NCBI GenBank assembly: GCA_963721105.1
Contig: CAVRHY010000018.1
Coordinates: 1 to 64,000 of the forward strand
Source: Thermohalobaculum sp963721105
GTDB taxonomy: Bacteria; Pseudomonadota; Alphaproteobacteria; Rhodobacterales; Rhodobacteraceae
Direction of reading: 5' to 3'
DNA: 64,000 nt
The notes under the pieces were generated by a model, which saw nothing but the letters and a program-made list of their open reading frames with translations, searched no databases and was not told where the DNA came from. The translations under genes and the position numbers were made by a program. Of this stretch, positions 1 to 9,007 are shown piece by piece; within the stretch, counting starts at the first letter, position 1; each line of letters opens with the position of its first letter.

Positions 1-8
1 CTGATGGT

Positions 9-20
9 GTGGACGGCTCC
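9..20 (+). repeat. Left subterminal inverted repeat of the IS1111-type element
   Basis: GTGGACGGCTCC is the exact reverse complement of bases 1361-1372. It lies about 70 bp ahead of the transposase start. Confidence 0.65.
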
Positions 21-88
21 ACCCCGACGGCATCGCGATGTGCCATGCTGGTGCTGTCGCAAACCAACAGAGGGAAGGAGCCGCCCAC

Positions 89-1167
89 ATGGAGATTACA
101 ACACTCGGGATTGATCTGGCCAAGTCCGTGTTCCAGCTTCACGGCGTTGATGCCGATGGTGCCGTTGTCTTGCAGAAGAAGCTGCGGCGGGGCGCGGTGC
201 TCGACTTTCTCGGCAAGCTGGAGCCCTGCCTGATCGGGATGGAGGCCTGCGCGACGTCGCATCACTGGGCGCGTGAGATCGCGGCGCTTGGCCATGACGT
301 GCGGTTGATCCCGCCGGCCTATGTGAAGCCCTACGTCAAGCGGCAGAAGAACGATGCGGCTGATGCCGAGGCGATCTGCGAGGCGGTGACTCGGCCGAAC
401 ATGCGCTTTGTGCCGGTGAAGACCGAGGAGCAGCAGAGCGTCCTGGTCCTGCATCGGTCGCGCGATCTGCTGATGCGGCAGCGCACGATGATCCTCAATG
501 CGATCCGGGCCCATTTCGCCGAGTTCGGGATCATCGCGGCCCAGGGACCGCGCAGGGTGGCCGACTTGTCACGGCGGCTGCGCGAGCGGGATGACCTCGA
601 GCTGCCCGAGATCGCCCGGTCCGCACTTCTGGCGCTGGCGGCCCAACTCGAAAGCCTGGCTGACGAGATCCGGGCAGATCGAACGGCAGCTGATGGCCTG
701 GCACCGGCAGAACGCGGCAAGCCAGCGGCTCGAGACGATCCCGGGCGTGGGCATCATCACCGCCACGGCGCTCGCCGCCAGCGTGCCGGATCCCTCGTCT
801 TCAAATCCGGCCGGCAGTTCGCGGCCTGGCTCGGGCTCGTGCCGCAAGCAGAACTCGTCGGGCGGCAAGGATCGGCTTGGGGCGGGTCTCGAAGATGGGC
901 AACGGCTACCTGCGCCGGTTGCTGGTCGTCGGCGCCACCTCCGTCACCCGGCGGCGCCGAACAACCGACACCCGAACCGGCGCCTGGGTCAGATCGCTGC
1001 TGGAGCGCAAACCGACACGGCTCGTGACCGTCGCCATCGCCAACAAGACCGCGCGAACCGCCTGGGCGCTGCTGGCGAAGGGGAAGATTACAGGGCCGCA
1101 CCGGCGATCTGAACGAACAAGGAATGCGGCGCCAGACATGCCGCAAGAGATGCAAGGGCAGAAGTGA
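89..1167 (+). pseudogene. IS110-family transposase, multiply frameshifted
   Basis: The start ATG at 89 is preceded by a strong AGGGAAGGAG ribosome site. The N-terminal RuvC-like DEDD domain is clear: GIDLAKSVFQLHG (first Asp), MEACATS (Glu), and KRQKNDAADAEAICEA (Asp pair). The C-terminal transposase_20 domain is split over other frames: IPGVGIITATALAASVPDPS, then FKSGRQFAAWLGLVP, then RVSKMGNGYLRRLLVVGA. The frame changes near 675, 795, 850 and 880. Enzymes of this family cut and rejoin DNA using a bridge RNA. The family assignment is secure; activity of this copy is doubtful. Confidence 0.8.
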
Positions 1168-1360
1168 GTGATGATGATCGAGCGGGACCGCTGCCGGGAC
1201 ACCCCGAGGTGCTGTCAGGGCCTCAAAGCTCGATCGTCTGATTGGGACCCGGCACGCGGACTTCATCAGGGCCAGCGGTCACAAGCACCGCGCAAACAGG
1301 CCGGACAAATGACCGCAACCCGCAACGATCAAAGTCAGCTCAAACAACCCTTGCAAAAAC
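1168..1360 (+). ncRNA. Candidate IS1111 bridge-RNA region
   Basis: This is the non-coding right-end segment between the transposase stop and the right subterminal repeat. In the IS1111 group the bridge RNA is encoded downstream of the transposase, so it should lie here. Only the position supports the call; I have not folded the RNA or identified its target- and donor-binding loops. Confidence 0.3.
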
Positions 1361-1372
1361 GGAGCCGTCCAC
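1361..1372 (-). repeat. Right subterminal inverted repeat of the IS1111-type element
   Basis: GGAGCCGTCCAC is the exact reverse complement of bases 9-20. Confidence 0.65.
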
Positions 1373-1680
1373 AAATGACAGGCTCTCCGCCCTCCCTGCC
1401 GCCAGAGAGGGCAAACCTGGCCGACTTTTACGCCGCCCGCCGCGCGACCATCACGCCGCTACCGTGGCAGACTTTTGCACCGCCGTTCTCAAGTGCCGGC
1501 TTGTCTCCGGACCAAGCGAAGAAGGCGGTGCGCGCCTCGGTTACAGACAGCTGCTGCGCCGCCCGACCACCGCTCGCCTGCGCCTCGGCCCTCGCCCTCG
1601 GGCGGGGGCTTCTAGGAACGAATGCCGGCGAATCTCGTTGTCAACTCGTTCGATGGCAGTCTGATTTTCGACACCAGTCC

Positions 1681-1715
1681 CTCCCGCCCGCGTCGCCCCA
1701 CTGAGCGGGCGGGAG
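1681..1715 (-). terminator. Hairpin downstream of the small membrane-protein gene
   Basis: A perfect 11-bp stem (CTCCCGCCCGC with GCGGGCGGGAG) encloses a 13-nt loop. It begins 8 bp past the stop of the minus-strand gene ending at 1723. There is no T-run, so it may act as an mRNA 3' end stabiliser rather than a classic intrinsic terminator. Confidence 0.45.
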
Positions 1716-1722
1716 AATTTCC

Positions 1723-1971
1723 TCAGCCCTCGCCTAAGGTCGGGGACCTCGACGCCACGCTCTTGCCCCCGCTGTCCGTCAACTGGGCCTTCCTTGCGCG
1801 GAGATTGTCGTCGTCAAAGCTGCACGCCAGCAATGCGATCATCATACCCAACACAGCCCCCCCGAGCCAGATCACCAGCAGCGCCGCGAACCATCCGAGC
1901 GAGTGTCCGGCGGCAAACGCTGCGACTGCGGCGAGACCATAACCTGCCAGGATGCACCGGATCATGTTCAT
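1723..1971 (-). CDS. Small hydrophobic membrane protein, 82 aa
   Basis: I do not recognise the family. The gene has a very good ribosome site (GGGGGGAGGGC immediately before ATG) and two hydrophobic stretches, about residues 5-23 (ILAGYGLAAVAAFAAGHSL) and 27-50 (FAALLVIWLGGAVLGMMIALL), separated by a short turn. This suggests a two-helix hairpin in the inner membrane. The C-terminal 30 residues are polar. A strong hairpin follows the stop. Its isolation between two IS remnants makes it an island gene of unknown role. The ribosome site and hairpin favour a real gene over a chance frame. Confidence 0.5.
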   Translation of the reverse strand: MNMIRCILAGYGLAAVAAFAAGHSLGWFAALLVIWLGGAVLGMMIALLACSFDDDNLRARKAQLTDSGGKSVASRSPTLGEG

Positions 1972-2061
1972 GCCCTCCCCCCTCGTGTTGGATGGCCGCG
2001 GAGCGACCTTCGCTCACGCGGGGATCTGCCTCACTTCACGTCAGGTCAACCGCGGGTAGCG

Positions 2062-2092
2062 TTATCCACAGCGGGGGCAGTTGTTATCCACG
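2062..2092 (+). promoter_or_regulatory. Pair of DnaA-box-like sites
   Basis: TTATCCACA at 2062-2070 is an exact match to the consensus DnaA box. TTATCCACG at 2084-2092 differs at the last base. They share orientation and are 22 bp (two helical turns) apart. No AT-rich unwinding element or replication-initiator gene is visible nearby, so an origin is not established. They may be a regulatory pair or chance. Confidence 0.35.
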
Positions 2093-2155
2093 GAAATTTT
2101 CCGCAGCAGCGAAATCGAGGCAGGGACCAAATGCTTGCCGGCCTTCGAGCGCCTG

Positions 2156-2189
2156 AAAAAAGGCCCCCGACCCGAAAGAGCCGGGGACC
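2156..2189 (-). terminator. Rho-independent terminator, minus strand
   Basis: Read on the minus strand, GGTCCCCGG pairs with TCGGGGGCC (two G-U pairs) around a 10-nt loop and is followed directly by six T. It is the most classical intrinsic terminator in the left arm. No convincing protein gene ends at it, which suggests a small transcript from 2190 rightwards on the minus strand. Confidence 0.6.
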
Positions 2190-2530
2190 TCAAACACACT
2201 CGATACGCACGCAACTAGCGGCCAACGCGGGAGACCATGCTCCGTTCCTCGGGCCGCCAGGGCCTCGCCATCTGCCGCACGGGCATTCTGCGCATCCTAG
2301 GATAATAAAGCAGGTTAACGACGAAATCGGGACAGGTTGCGCCATGGTCGTCGCGTTTACGGGTGCCTTCATTTCAAGCAGCGATCGCCTCCCGCCCTTG
2401 GCGCCATACACGGGCGGGAGGAAATTCCCATCCAGATGACGAGGCACCCGAGCCGATGAACGATCCGACCATGCCGGCCCGGCCGCCGATCGGCGCGCTC
2501 CGGGCCATAGAACAGGTCAAGGGCTGCACG
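2190..2530. other. Gene-poor stretch; possible small RNA template
   Basis: No convincing protein is encoded here. The 85-codon minus-strand frame that ends at 2190 lacks a ribosome site and recognisable content. On the minus strand TATTAT near 2305, with TTAACC upstream, could be a promoter for a roughly 140-nt RNA ending at the terminator at 2156-2189. Confidence 0.3.
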
Positions 2531-2876
2531 GTTCCGGACGCTCAACATCATCGACGAGTTCACCAGGGAGGCGCTGACGATCCGAAGTCGACCGCAAGCT
2601 CAACTCGACCGACGTCGACGACGACCTGACCGATCTCTTCATCCTTCATGGTCCGCCCGACCACATCAGATCCGATAACGGCCCCGAGTTCGTCGCCGAG
2701 AAGGTCCGGAGCTGGATCGCTGCCGTCGGCGCCAGAACAGCCTTCATTGAGCCGGGGTCTCCGTGGGAGAACGGATATTGCGAGGCATTCAACGCCCGCT
2801 TCCGCGACGAGCTCCTGAACGCAGAGCTCTTCTACTCGCTCCGCGAGGCACAGATCCTCGTCAACTCCAGCTCGGC
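2531..2876 (+). pseudogene. IS3-family OrfB (integrase core) internal fragment
   Basis: The translation matches the central rve domain of IS3-type OrfB: LNIIDEFTREAL, then after a frameshift near 2592 LFILHGPPDHIRSDNGPEF (second catalytic Asp region), FIEPGSPWENGYCEAF (catalytic Glu region) and LFYSLREAQIL. Both the N-terminal third and the last segment are missing, and the sequence changes abruptly at about 2870. This is an internal relic, not a functional transposase. A related C-terminal piece lies at 7852-8079 in opposite orientation. Confidence 0.8.
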
Positions 2877-2987
2877 CTTGCTGACCTCGGCTGATGCCTG
2901 AAATCCGGCGAAACACGCGAGGACCGTCGTGGAAAGAAGTAGCCGCCTGATCATGCCGTCGTTTCCTCGGTGTCGTCGTGCAGATCG

Positions 2988-3009
2988 GGGGCACCCATCC
3001 GGGCGCCCC
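2988..3009 (-). terminator. Hairpin after the first DUF1254 gene
   Basis: GGGGCACCC and GGGCGCCCC pair (one G-U on one strand) around a 4-nt loop, 17 bp past the stop at 3026. No T-run follows, so this is a weak terminator call. Confidence 0.35.
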
Positions 3010-3025
3010 TTGGGTCGTCGGGCGG

Positions 3026-4496
3026 TCAGTTCACCTTGACGACCTTGGGCATGTCGTAGGTGCCGTTCACGAGCGGAGCGTAAGGCCCGTAGTAGCGCGA
3101 GGTGAAGCGGAACCCTTTGGCCGGCGCCGGGAGCCAGTTCTTGGCCTGATCCGGATCAGAGGGCTTTTCGTGCTGGATATAGATCACCAGTTTGCCGTCC
3201 TTGGCCACCAGCTCACCGGATTTCAGCATGAAGCTGTTGACGGTGTAGCGGTTGATCTCATTGGCGACGAAATAGCCTTCGGCGCTGTAGATCGGGATGG
3301 ACCAGAACTGGGTGACCGGCGGCAGATCGTTCATGTCGAAGGTCAGGGTGTAGTTGTTCTTGCCGTCAAGCGGTTTGCCTTCGGAATCGGTGAACAGGAA
3401 CGCACCACCATGCGAGATGTTCTTGTCCGGTGCGGCCCAGGCTGCATCGGCGATGATCGCGCGGTCCATCCAGCGGGTTTCAAATCCGCCGTCATTGCGC
3501 ACGACGCCCCAGCCATTCATGTTGATCATGTTGGTCTTCAGCGTCTTGCGCACGTTGTCAAACCCGGCCTTGAACCCGGTCTCCAGCGCCGTTTGCTGGT
3601 CGGCTGTCAGCTTGGCCCAGTCAAAGGTCAGACCCTTGCCGATGTTGAACGCCTCAAGTTGCTTGAGCATGTCGGCCTCCTTGATCGAATCCGTCAACGT
3701 TGGCATGGTCGGATCGTTCAGGATTACGCTGAGCAGGGTGAAATACTGCTCGGCAGTCTGCTTTGTCGACCTGACCGAACTGATATTCGGGCAGACCATC
3801 GGGGATGAGGAAATCGCCCTTCACGATTTTTCTGTCGGCTTGGGCGATGCCCTTGTGGCCATTGGCCAGCCAGTCGGCCAGGGGCGTGATGGTCACTTGA
3901 TCCTGATAGCCGTTGATCTTCTTGATCTCGGCCTCGGATCCGGTTTCGACGGCCATCCGCACGACACCGTAAGCGGTCAGAGACGGCCATTGTACGATTT
4001 CAGTGGTCGGGAAATCGGCCGGAACATTGCCGGTGAACCCCGGCGGCACCAGGATGTATTTTCGCGCCCTTGTGCCATTGAAGGGCGACCCGACGATCAT
4101 CCGGAAAATGCCGTACTGATCCATGACCTGAACGCTGAAATAACGGTCGGTGATCTCTGGCACTTCGATGACGACCGGCCCTGCGCGCAGGTCAAGAAAT
4201 CCTGCCCCATAAAGCGTGGTCGCGTTCGGCGTAACCACCGGGTAATCGGGGGTGATCTGCTTGCGCACCCAGGAAAACTGGTTCAGGCCTGCATAGACGA
4301 TGTTATCCTTGGCGTCATTCTGGGTGTAAGTCCAGCGCTGGCCATAATAAATCGCCTGTTGCAGGCCGTAGATATAGGCCTGCTCTGCGATGGCCTCCGG
4401 TTTCTGCTCGGTCTGGGCCTGTGCGCCAGCGGTCATACCGACAAGGGCGATGGCGGCCACGACCTGGATCGCGTGCCGCGTCGAGGAGCGCAGCAT
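3026..4496 (-). CDS. DUF1254/DUF1214 secreted protein, one frameshift
   Basis: About 489 residues once one extra base is removed. The chosen start gives a typical Sec signal peptide (MLRSSTRHAIQVV... GMTAGAQAQ); an upstream ATG at 4676 would add 60 residues ahead of it. The DUF1254 domain (about 30-160) contains VTPNATTLYGAGFLDL and VIEVPEITDRYFSVQVMD. The C-terminal DUF1214 domain includes GAFLFTDSEGKPLDG, LPPVTQFWSIPIY and GFRFTSRYYGP. The frame changes near 3768, where AAAGCAGAC reads through cleanly if one G is dropped. Function is unknown; such proteins are periplasmic or cell-surface. It lies upstream of no other gene on its strand and is probably co-regulated with the paralogue at 4735-6235. 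Confidence 0.75.
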
Positions 4497-4734
4497 CTGA
4501 CTCGAAATCGTCCGCACCGCGCCGATCCATGTCGAGGCAGGCGGCGTGCCGGGAAATCCGGATATGCGTGTCATCTCGCTATGTTGGGTCATATCGGTCA
4601 CTTTCATTTGCTGCGCGCCACCGGCGGTCGGGAAGTCCAAGAGCCGCCCAGGATCGAGAGCGGAGAGATGTTTCATTCTGCTGGGAACCTTCTGCGGAGA
4701 TAGAATTGTTCGGGTGTCTGGCGATCGTTCTCAT

Positions 4735-6235
4735 TCATTCAACCAGTTCGATCTCACCCGGACGCCAGGTCTTGTTGATCCAGGGCTCAAGCGGGCCGTA
4801 CATCCGCAGGATCGTGAACCAGCTCTTGCCCGGAACGGTCTGGAGCCAGTTGCCTTCCTTGCCTTCCGGAGCCTTGGGCGCGAAATACACGTCATAGGAT
4901 CCGTCCGCGTTCTGGGTCATGCCCTTGGTCTGGCTGCCGATGGTCGGAAATGGCTGGCCGGTCTGAAGCTGCGAGCGGGTCTGGGTGTCGTAGATCGTGA
5001 CGGCCCAGAAATCCTTGACCGGGACGTCCTTGGGCAGATGCAGCCTGTAGGTCTTCGAGCCGTCAAATGCCTGTTTGTTGGCATCAAGGACCGCCAGACC
5101 ATAGTCCGAACCCTGCGCCGGGGATGGTGGCGGCCATGGCCGGGGTCACGCCGCCTGCGTTGAAGTAATAAAGGACGCGCGCATCGAGCCCCATCGTGCC
5201 ATCCGCCTCGAAACTGGTGTTCTTGTTGGCGAAGGCGGTGGACCACACGCTGTTTGGGTCGTCCGGATAAATGCTCACGCCGGCAATACGCGGATGGTAC
5301 GTGATGGCGCGAGCGGTCGCACTTCCAAGCGTGGCGGCCTCCGTCAGCAGCTTCTTCATCCGGTCGTCCGGGGCGAATGGTTTTCCCTTGACGATGCCTA
5401 TGGCGGCGATTGCGCCGCGCACTTCCGGGCCGATCGCAGCAAGCGGTTCTTCCTGAACGACTCTATTCAAGTCTTCGAAATAGGTGAAATCGCTTGAGAA
5501 GACGGTGTTGAACGCCTTGTTCGACATGTTGACGAACTCGGTCGCGGCCGGGTTTGCCGCGTCCTTGAGCGGATAGACCCTCAACTTGGAGGTGATGTTC
5601 TTCACCGCGGGTTCAAGCCCCTTCGCGATCGACCCCCGAAGGAACATGAAGTTCCGGTTCGTCGGCGGTTTGAGCAGGAAATACCCGTCGGGAATGTCGC
5701 CGGTATAGCCGGGAGGCACGACAAGATACTTGCCACCCTTGCCCTTGTCCGGCCCTGTGACGCCCATATTGCCGACAAACCGCTGCCAGGCGTCGTCGAG
5801 AAAGCCCAGCATCCCCGGGGGGATCTCGATCACCGTCGGGCCATCCTTGGCAAGATCGGTATAGGTATAGGCGTAGAGCGTCGAGGTGTTGGCCGTGACC
5901 ACGAGGGTCTGCGAATCCAACAGCTGCGCAAAAAGGGCGATCCGGTTCGCGCCCTCGGCCCCGGCATCGGCCAGCCCCTTGCGCACGCTGTACATCGACA
6001 CGGCGCCGACATTGTCGAGAAACACCTGCATGCCGCGCATGCGGTCGAGATTGTCATAGACGGTGGAGACCGTGGCGTCGGTCGGCACCCCATCGAAGAA
6101 TTCGAGCGTGCCGATCGCGGTCTCGACCTTGTCGGGGATCGAGATCGCGTCGAGTTCAGCGGGCGAAACCTCGGCAAACGCAGGGCCCATGGCGACGGCG
6201 AATGCCATTGCACTCATAGCGGTCAGTCGTATCAT
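4735..6235 (-). CDS. DUF1254/DUF1214 secreted protein (paralogue), one frameshift
   Basis: 499 residues after removing one extra base. The ATG is preceded by AGGAGGAGAAAGAG. Signal peptide MIRLTAMSAMAFAVAMGPAFAEV. DUF1254 motifs: TANTSTLYAYTYTDL, VIEIPPGMLGFLDDAW, YLVVPPGYTGDIPDGYF. DUF1214 motifs: LDANKQAFDGSKTYRL, VPVKDFWAVTIYDTQTRS, WFTILRMYGPLEPWI. The frame changes near 5118 (GGCGCAGGGTTCGG reads as GAGSDYG if one base is dropped). It lies 238 bp upstream of the first paralogue on the same strand. The divergent AraC genes next door may control the pair (inference). Confidence 0.75.
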
Positions 6236-6293
6236 CTCTTTCTCCTCCTAGGAGCGCATATCCATTTTTCTCGAGGCTACTGAGAGGCGCGAG

Positions 6294-6680
6294 TTACTTC
6301 TGCCCATATCGCGCCATTTTCTCCGTGCCATTGCGAGGCTCTGCGGGAGCGCTCCTGAAGGCGCTCGGCGAGCAGCCTGCCCATCTGTCAAAAGCACGGC
6401 TGAACCCGCCTGGCGAGCTGTAGCCAAGTCTGGTCGCGATCTCCTGCACTTCAAGATCCGTATCGCGCAGCAAGGCACCGGCAATCTCGAACCGACTCTG
6501 CTCGACCAGCGCCCAGAAACTGATACCACGCTTGGCCAATCTCCGCTGAAGCGTGCGTGGACTGGTCCCAAGATGTTTGGCTGCGGTTTCGAGTGAAACA
6601 GTACCAGCCAGAGCCAACCCGGCAATCACTGATTTGACCCGGGAATGCCCCTTTTCGGAATCCTTCGACCGGTGGATCAC
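6294..6680 (-). pseudogene. AraC-family regulator, only the C-terminal HTH half
   Basis: 128 residues with a complete HTH_18 domain: VSLETAAKHLGTSPRTLQRRL (first helix-turn-helix) and VQEIATRLGYSSPGGFSRAFDRWAG (second). Full AraC regulators of this type have about 330 residues, so the N-terminal effector domain is missing. Its start is only 20 bp from the start of a divergent AraC gene that carries the complementary N-terminal domain type. It could be a remnant left by rearrangement or a stand-alone DNA-binding module. Confidence 0.65.
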
Positions 6681-6700
6681 ATGTGTTACCGTTAGATTAA

Positions 6701-7855
6701 GTGTTCTATGCGTGCACGTTGACCGATTCGGATGCCGAACTCAGACCATTGCGCGCCAAATTCCGCGCGGACACGCCGAAGGGATTTCGTGTGGGTGGCA
6801 GGCTTGCGCTCGTCAGAGCAGCTCATCTGAACGACTACATCGCGGCGCTACGCGATATCGCCGCTCCTGTGGACCGTGAACTTGCGCGATCCCTGTTGCC
6901 GCCACGCATAGAAGAGACGCCCGATCTTTATGTAAGCGTTCCCGTTGCACTCGAATGGATCGCGCGGACCGGCCACGATCTTCATCCGATGGAGTTGGGT
7001 TTGCGAGGCGCCCAGCAAGCTTCTCTGGCGTCGTTGCGTCCCGCGCAGCAGGCGGCCATCATGACGGCACAGACCGGCCTGAAACGTCTCGAAGCCTTGG
7101 CTGACCTGTCTCGGTATGAGGACAGCATCCTTGAAATGGGCATCCGTCAGGAAGCGGATGATGTTCGCGTCATCTGTACTATGGCAGGCCTTGCTAGCCA
7201 TCCGTCTCGTATGCTTGGCCGAGTGGCTGAACATGCAGGCCGTCATTTCGGTTATGCGGAGCGTCGCAGGGCCATCGTGGTGCCCGAACGAGATGTGCTT
7301 TGTCTCTCGAAGCAAGTCCACCCGAAGCCGTTCTTGCGGCGTTTCCAAACACGCGTATTCTGGTGGAACAGCCGCACACGATCCATTTCTGTCGCGCGCG
7401 CAGGATCTTGCCCGACCTGACTGACGATGCGATTGCGTCGGCACACGGTCCGTCAGCGTCATCGGCGTCAGAAAATGCGCAGGATGGTCAGTCGGAAGTC
7501 TGGGAGTTCGTCAGCCTGCTGCGAAAGATGGTTGCAGCCCTACCTGAATGATGGACGCACGGATGTCGCCTTCGCCGCCGAGATCGCTGGGATAAGCCCG
7601 CGAACATTGCAGCGAAGGCTCAAACTGTGCGGGAGTTCGTATTCGCGGATCCTTCAGGAAGCGCGCTTTGAGCTTGCATGCTCGCACCTCGCTGATCCCG
7701 ACATGAAGGTCATCGATGTCGCCTTCATGGCGGGCTACGAGAGCCCCCAGCATTTCACGCGCGCCTTCCGCCGTTTCACCGGTGTCACGCCAACAGCATA
7801 TCGCCGCCACATCCTGGTGGTCGGCCCCCAATTGCGGATCGAGGGTGAATGTTAG
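6701..7855 (+). CDS. AraC-family transcriptional regulator, frameshifted
   Basis: The arabinose-binding-like effector domain (PF12625 type) occupies the first 200 residues: LARSLLPPRIEETPDLYVSV, VRVICTMAGLASHPSRMLGR and HFGYAERRR. After shifts near 7300 and 7535 the C-terminal HTH_18 domain follows: VAFAAEIAGISPRTLQRRLK and VIDVAFMAGYESPQHFTRAF. The total, 385 codons, is slightly long for the family. Start is a GTG at 6701; later starts are possible. It likely regulates the neighbouring DUF1254 genes. The two shifts cancel, so the gene is either genuinely decayed or carries two sequence errors. Confidence 0.65.
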
Positions 7856-8079
7856 TGGATGGTCGCACTCTCGGCCAACCTGTTCAGCGGGTCTCGTGCG
7901 GGCCAGGTGAGCGGAGCCGCGGCCTTGACCTCCGGCGCGGGTGGTCGCCAGCCGAGCGCCGAGTGCGGGCGGATGGCGTTGTAGTGTCGGCGCCAGGCTT
8001 CGATGAGGATCTGCGCCTCCTTCAGGGAGTAGAAGATCTCACCATTGAGCCGCCCGGACTTAGGTAGCAGATGCACCAT
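7852..8079 (-). pseudogene. IS3-family OrfB C-terminal fragment
   Basis: LNGEIFYSLKEAQILIEAWRRHYN and RPHSALGWRPPAPEV are the hallmark C-terminus of IS3-type OrfB. Similarity begins abruptly at the LNGEIF motif (about 8050), so everything upstream has been lost. It overlaps the end of the AraC gene by 4 bp. Confidence 0.8.
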
Positions 8080-8123
8080 TTTGAGGTCTGTTCGGTCTGC
8101 TCTCCGGCCGGTTCAATGCTCGC

Positions 8124-8591
8124 ATGGCCGAGCCGCTGGTGATCCAGACCCTGAAGGAGAAGCGCGCCGAGATTCTCGGGCGGGTCGCGGCCTACGAGGC
8201 GCAGATCGCCGCCGCCAAGCACGACCTGGCGCACATCAACGCGACGATCCGGCTGTTCACCGAGCCCGAGAAGCAGCGGGCGCGCTACATGGTGAGCCAC
8301 GGCTTCTTCAAGAAGGGCGAGATCGCCGACATCTGCGCTCGCCATCTCGAGGTGGACGGGGAGATGACCACCCGCGAGCTCGCCGAGCGCGTGATGGTCG
8401 AGCGCAAGCTCGATGCCTCCGACGCGACGCTGAGGAACTCGGTCGTCTTCAAGGTCGTCCAGGCGCTCCGTCACGCCAGGCGCCGCAAGCTCGTCCGGAT
8501 GGTCGAGAAGCGGAAGGGGATGTGCGTCTGGGCAGCGGGCGAGGCGATCACGCTGCGCGTCTTTGCCAATAGCCTTTCCACGTCCGGCTGA
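8124..8591 (+). CDS. Hypothetical protein, coiled coil plus winged-helix-like, 155 aa
   Basis: The frame is intact and starts MAEPLVIQTLKEKRAEI. Residues 10-50 are heptad-like and rich in Ala, Lys and Glu (coiled coil). Residues 75-140 resemble a winged helix: EMTTRELAERVMVER, DATLRNSVVFKVVQALRHA. I believe similar proteins occur beside IS1595-type transposases in alphaproteobacteria, and here it overlaps the 3' end of one by 44 bp in the opposite direction, so it may be a passenger gene (inference). No signal peptide or membrane segment. Confidence 0.6.
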   Translation: MAEPLVIQTLKEKRAEILGRVAAYEAQIAAAKHDLAHINATIRLFTEPEKQRARYMVSHGFFKKGEIADICARHLEVDGEMTTRELAERVMVERKLDASDATLRNSVVFKVVQALRHARRRKLVRMVEKRKGMCVWAAGEAITLRVFANSLSTSG

Positions 8592-8990
8592 CGGGGGCTG
8601 CGAGCGCCTGGCGCACCAGCCGGTCGGCGAGCCTGCCGTTGCTCTCGGCGCAGTGATCCTCGAGCCAGGCAGCGTGGGCGGCATAGGCGTCGAGATGCCT
8701 GGTGCCGACCTTGTGGTGCTGGCCGCCGATCATGCGCCGCAGCCGAGAGAAGAAGCTCTCGGCGAGGTTGGTATGCACGCCGTCGCGGCTGTAGGCGTCG
8801 GAATGGTTGATCCGCCGAATGTCGAAGCGCGGTTCGAGGAGGTCCCAGTGGGCGACCTCGTCGGCCGAGAGCACCGATCCCGGTGCGATCCTCTCGCGGG
8901 CGAACTCTACGCCCGCGGCCTCGCGCAGGAATGTACGGGTGAGCGTGCGTCCGCCGCGCTGGCGCAGCACGACGCAGCCGGCTATGGGAG
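8548..8990 (-). pseudogene. IS1595-family transposase, C-terminal part
   Basis: The ISXO2-like DDE domain is recognisable: VLRQRGGRTLTRTF, LSADEVAHWDLLEPRFDIRR, RINHSDAYSRDGVHTNLAESF (catalytic region) and SFFSRLRRMIGGQHH. The zinc-ribbon N-terminal half is missing. The break at about 8990-9010 is where the plus-strand DUF6512 gene begins, so one event apparently truncated both. Confidence 0.75.
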
Positions 8991-9007
8991 ATGGCAGGTC
9001 GACAGCC

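Larger units (their letters stand above)
9..1372 (+). mobile_element. IS110-family (IS1111-group) insertion sequence, degraded
   Basis: The transposase reading frame is enclosed by a perfect 12-bp inverted repeat: GTGGACGGCTCC at 9-20 and GGAGCCGTCCAC at 1361-1372. Subterminal inverted repeats of this kind, combined with a DEDD transposase, define the IS1111 group of IS110. The true ends should lie a few bases outside these repeats, so the left end may be beyond or at the window edge. The transposase is frameshifted, so the copy is probably inactive unless the shifts are sequence errors. Confidence 0.7.

Noticed and set aside
2190..2447. An 85-codon minus-strand frame ending right at the intrinsic terminator
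   Set aside because: No ribosome site and no domain-like content; a non-coding transcript explains the terminator as well.
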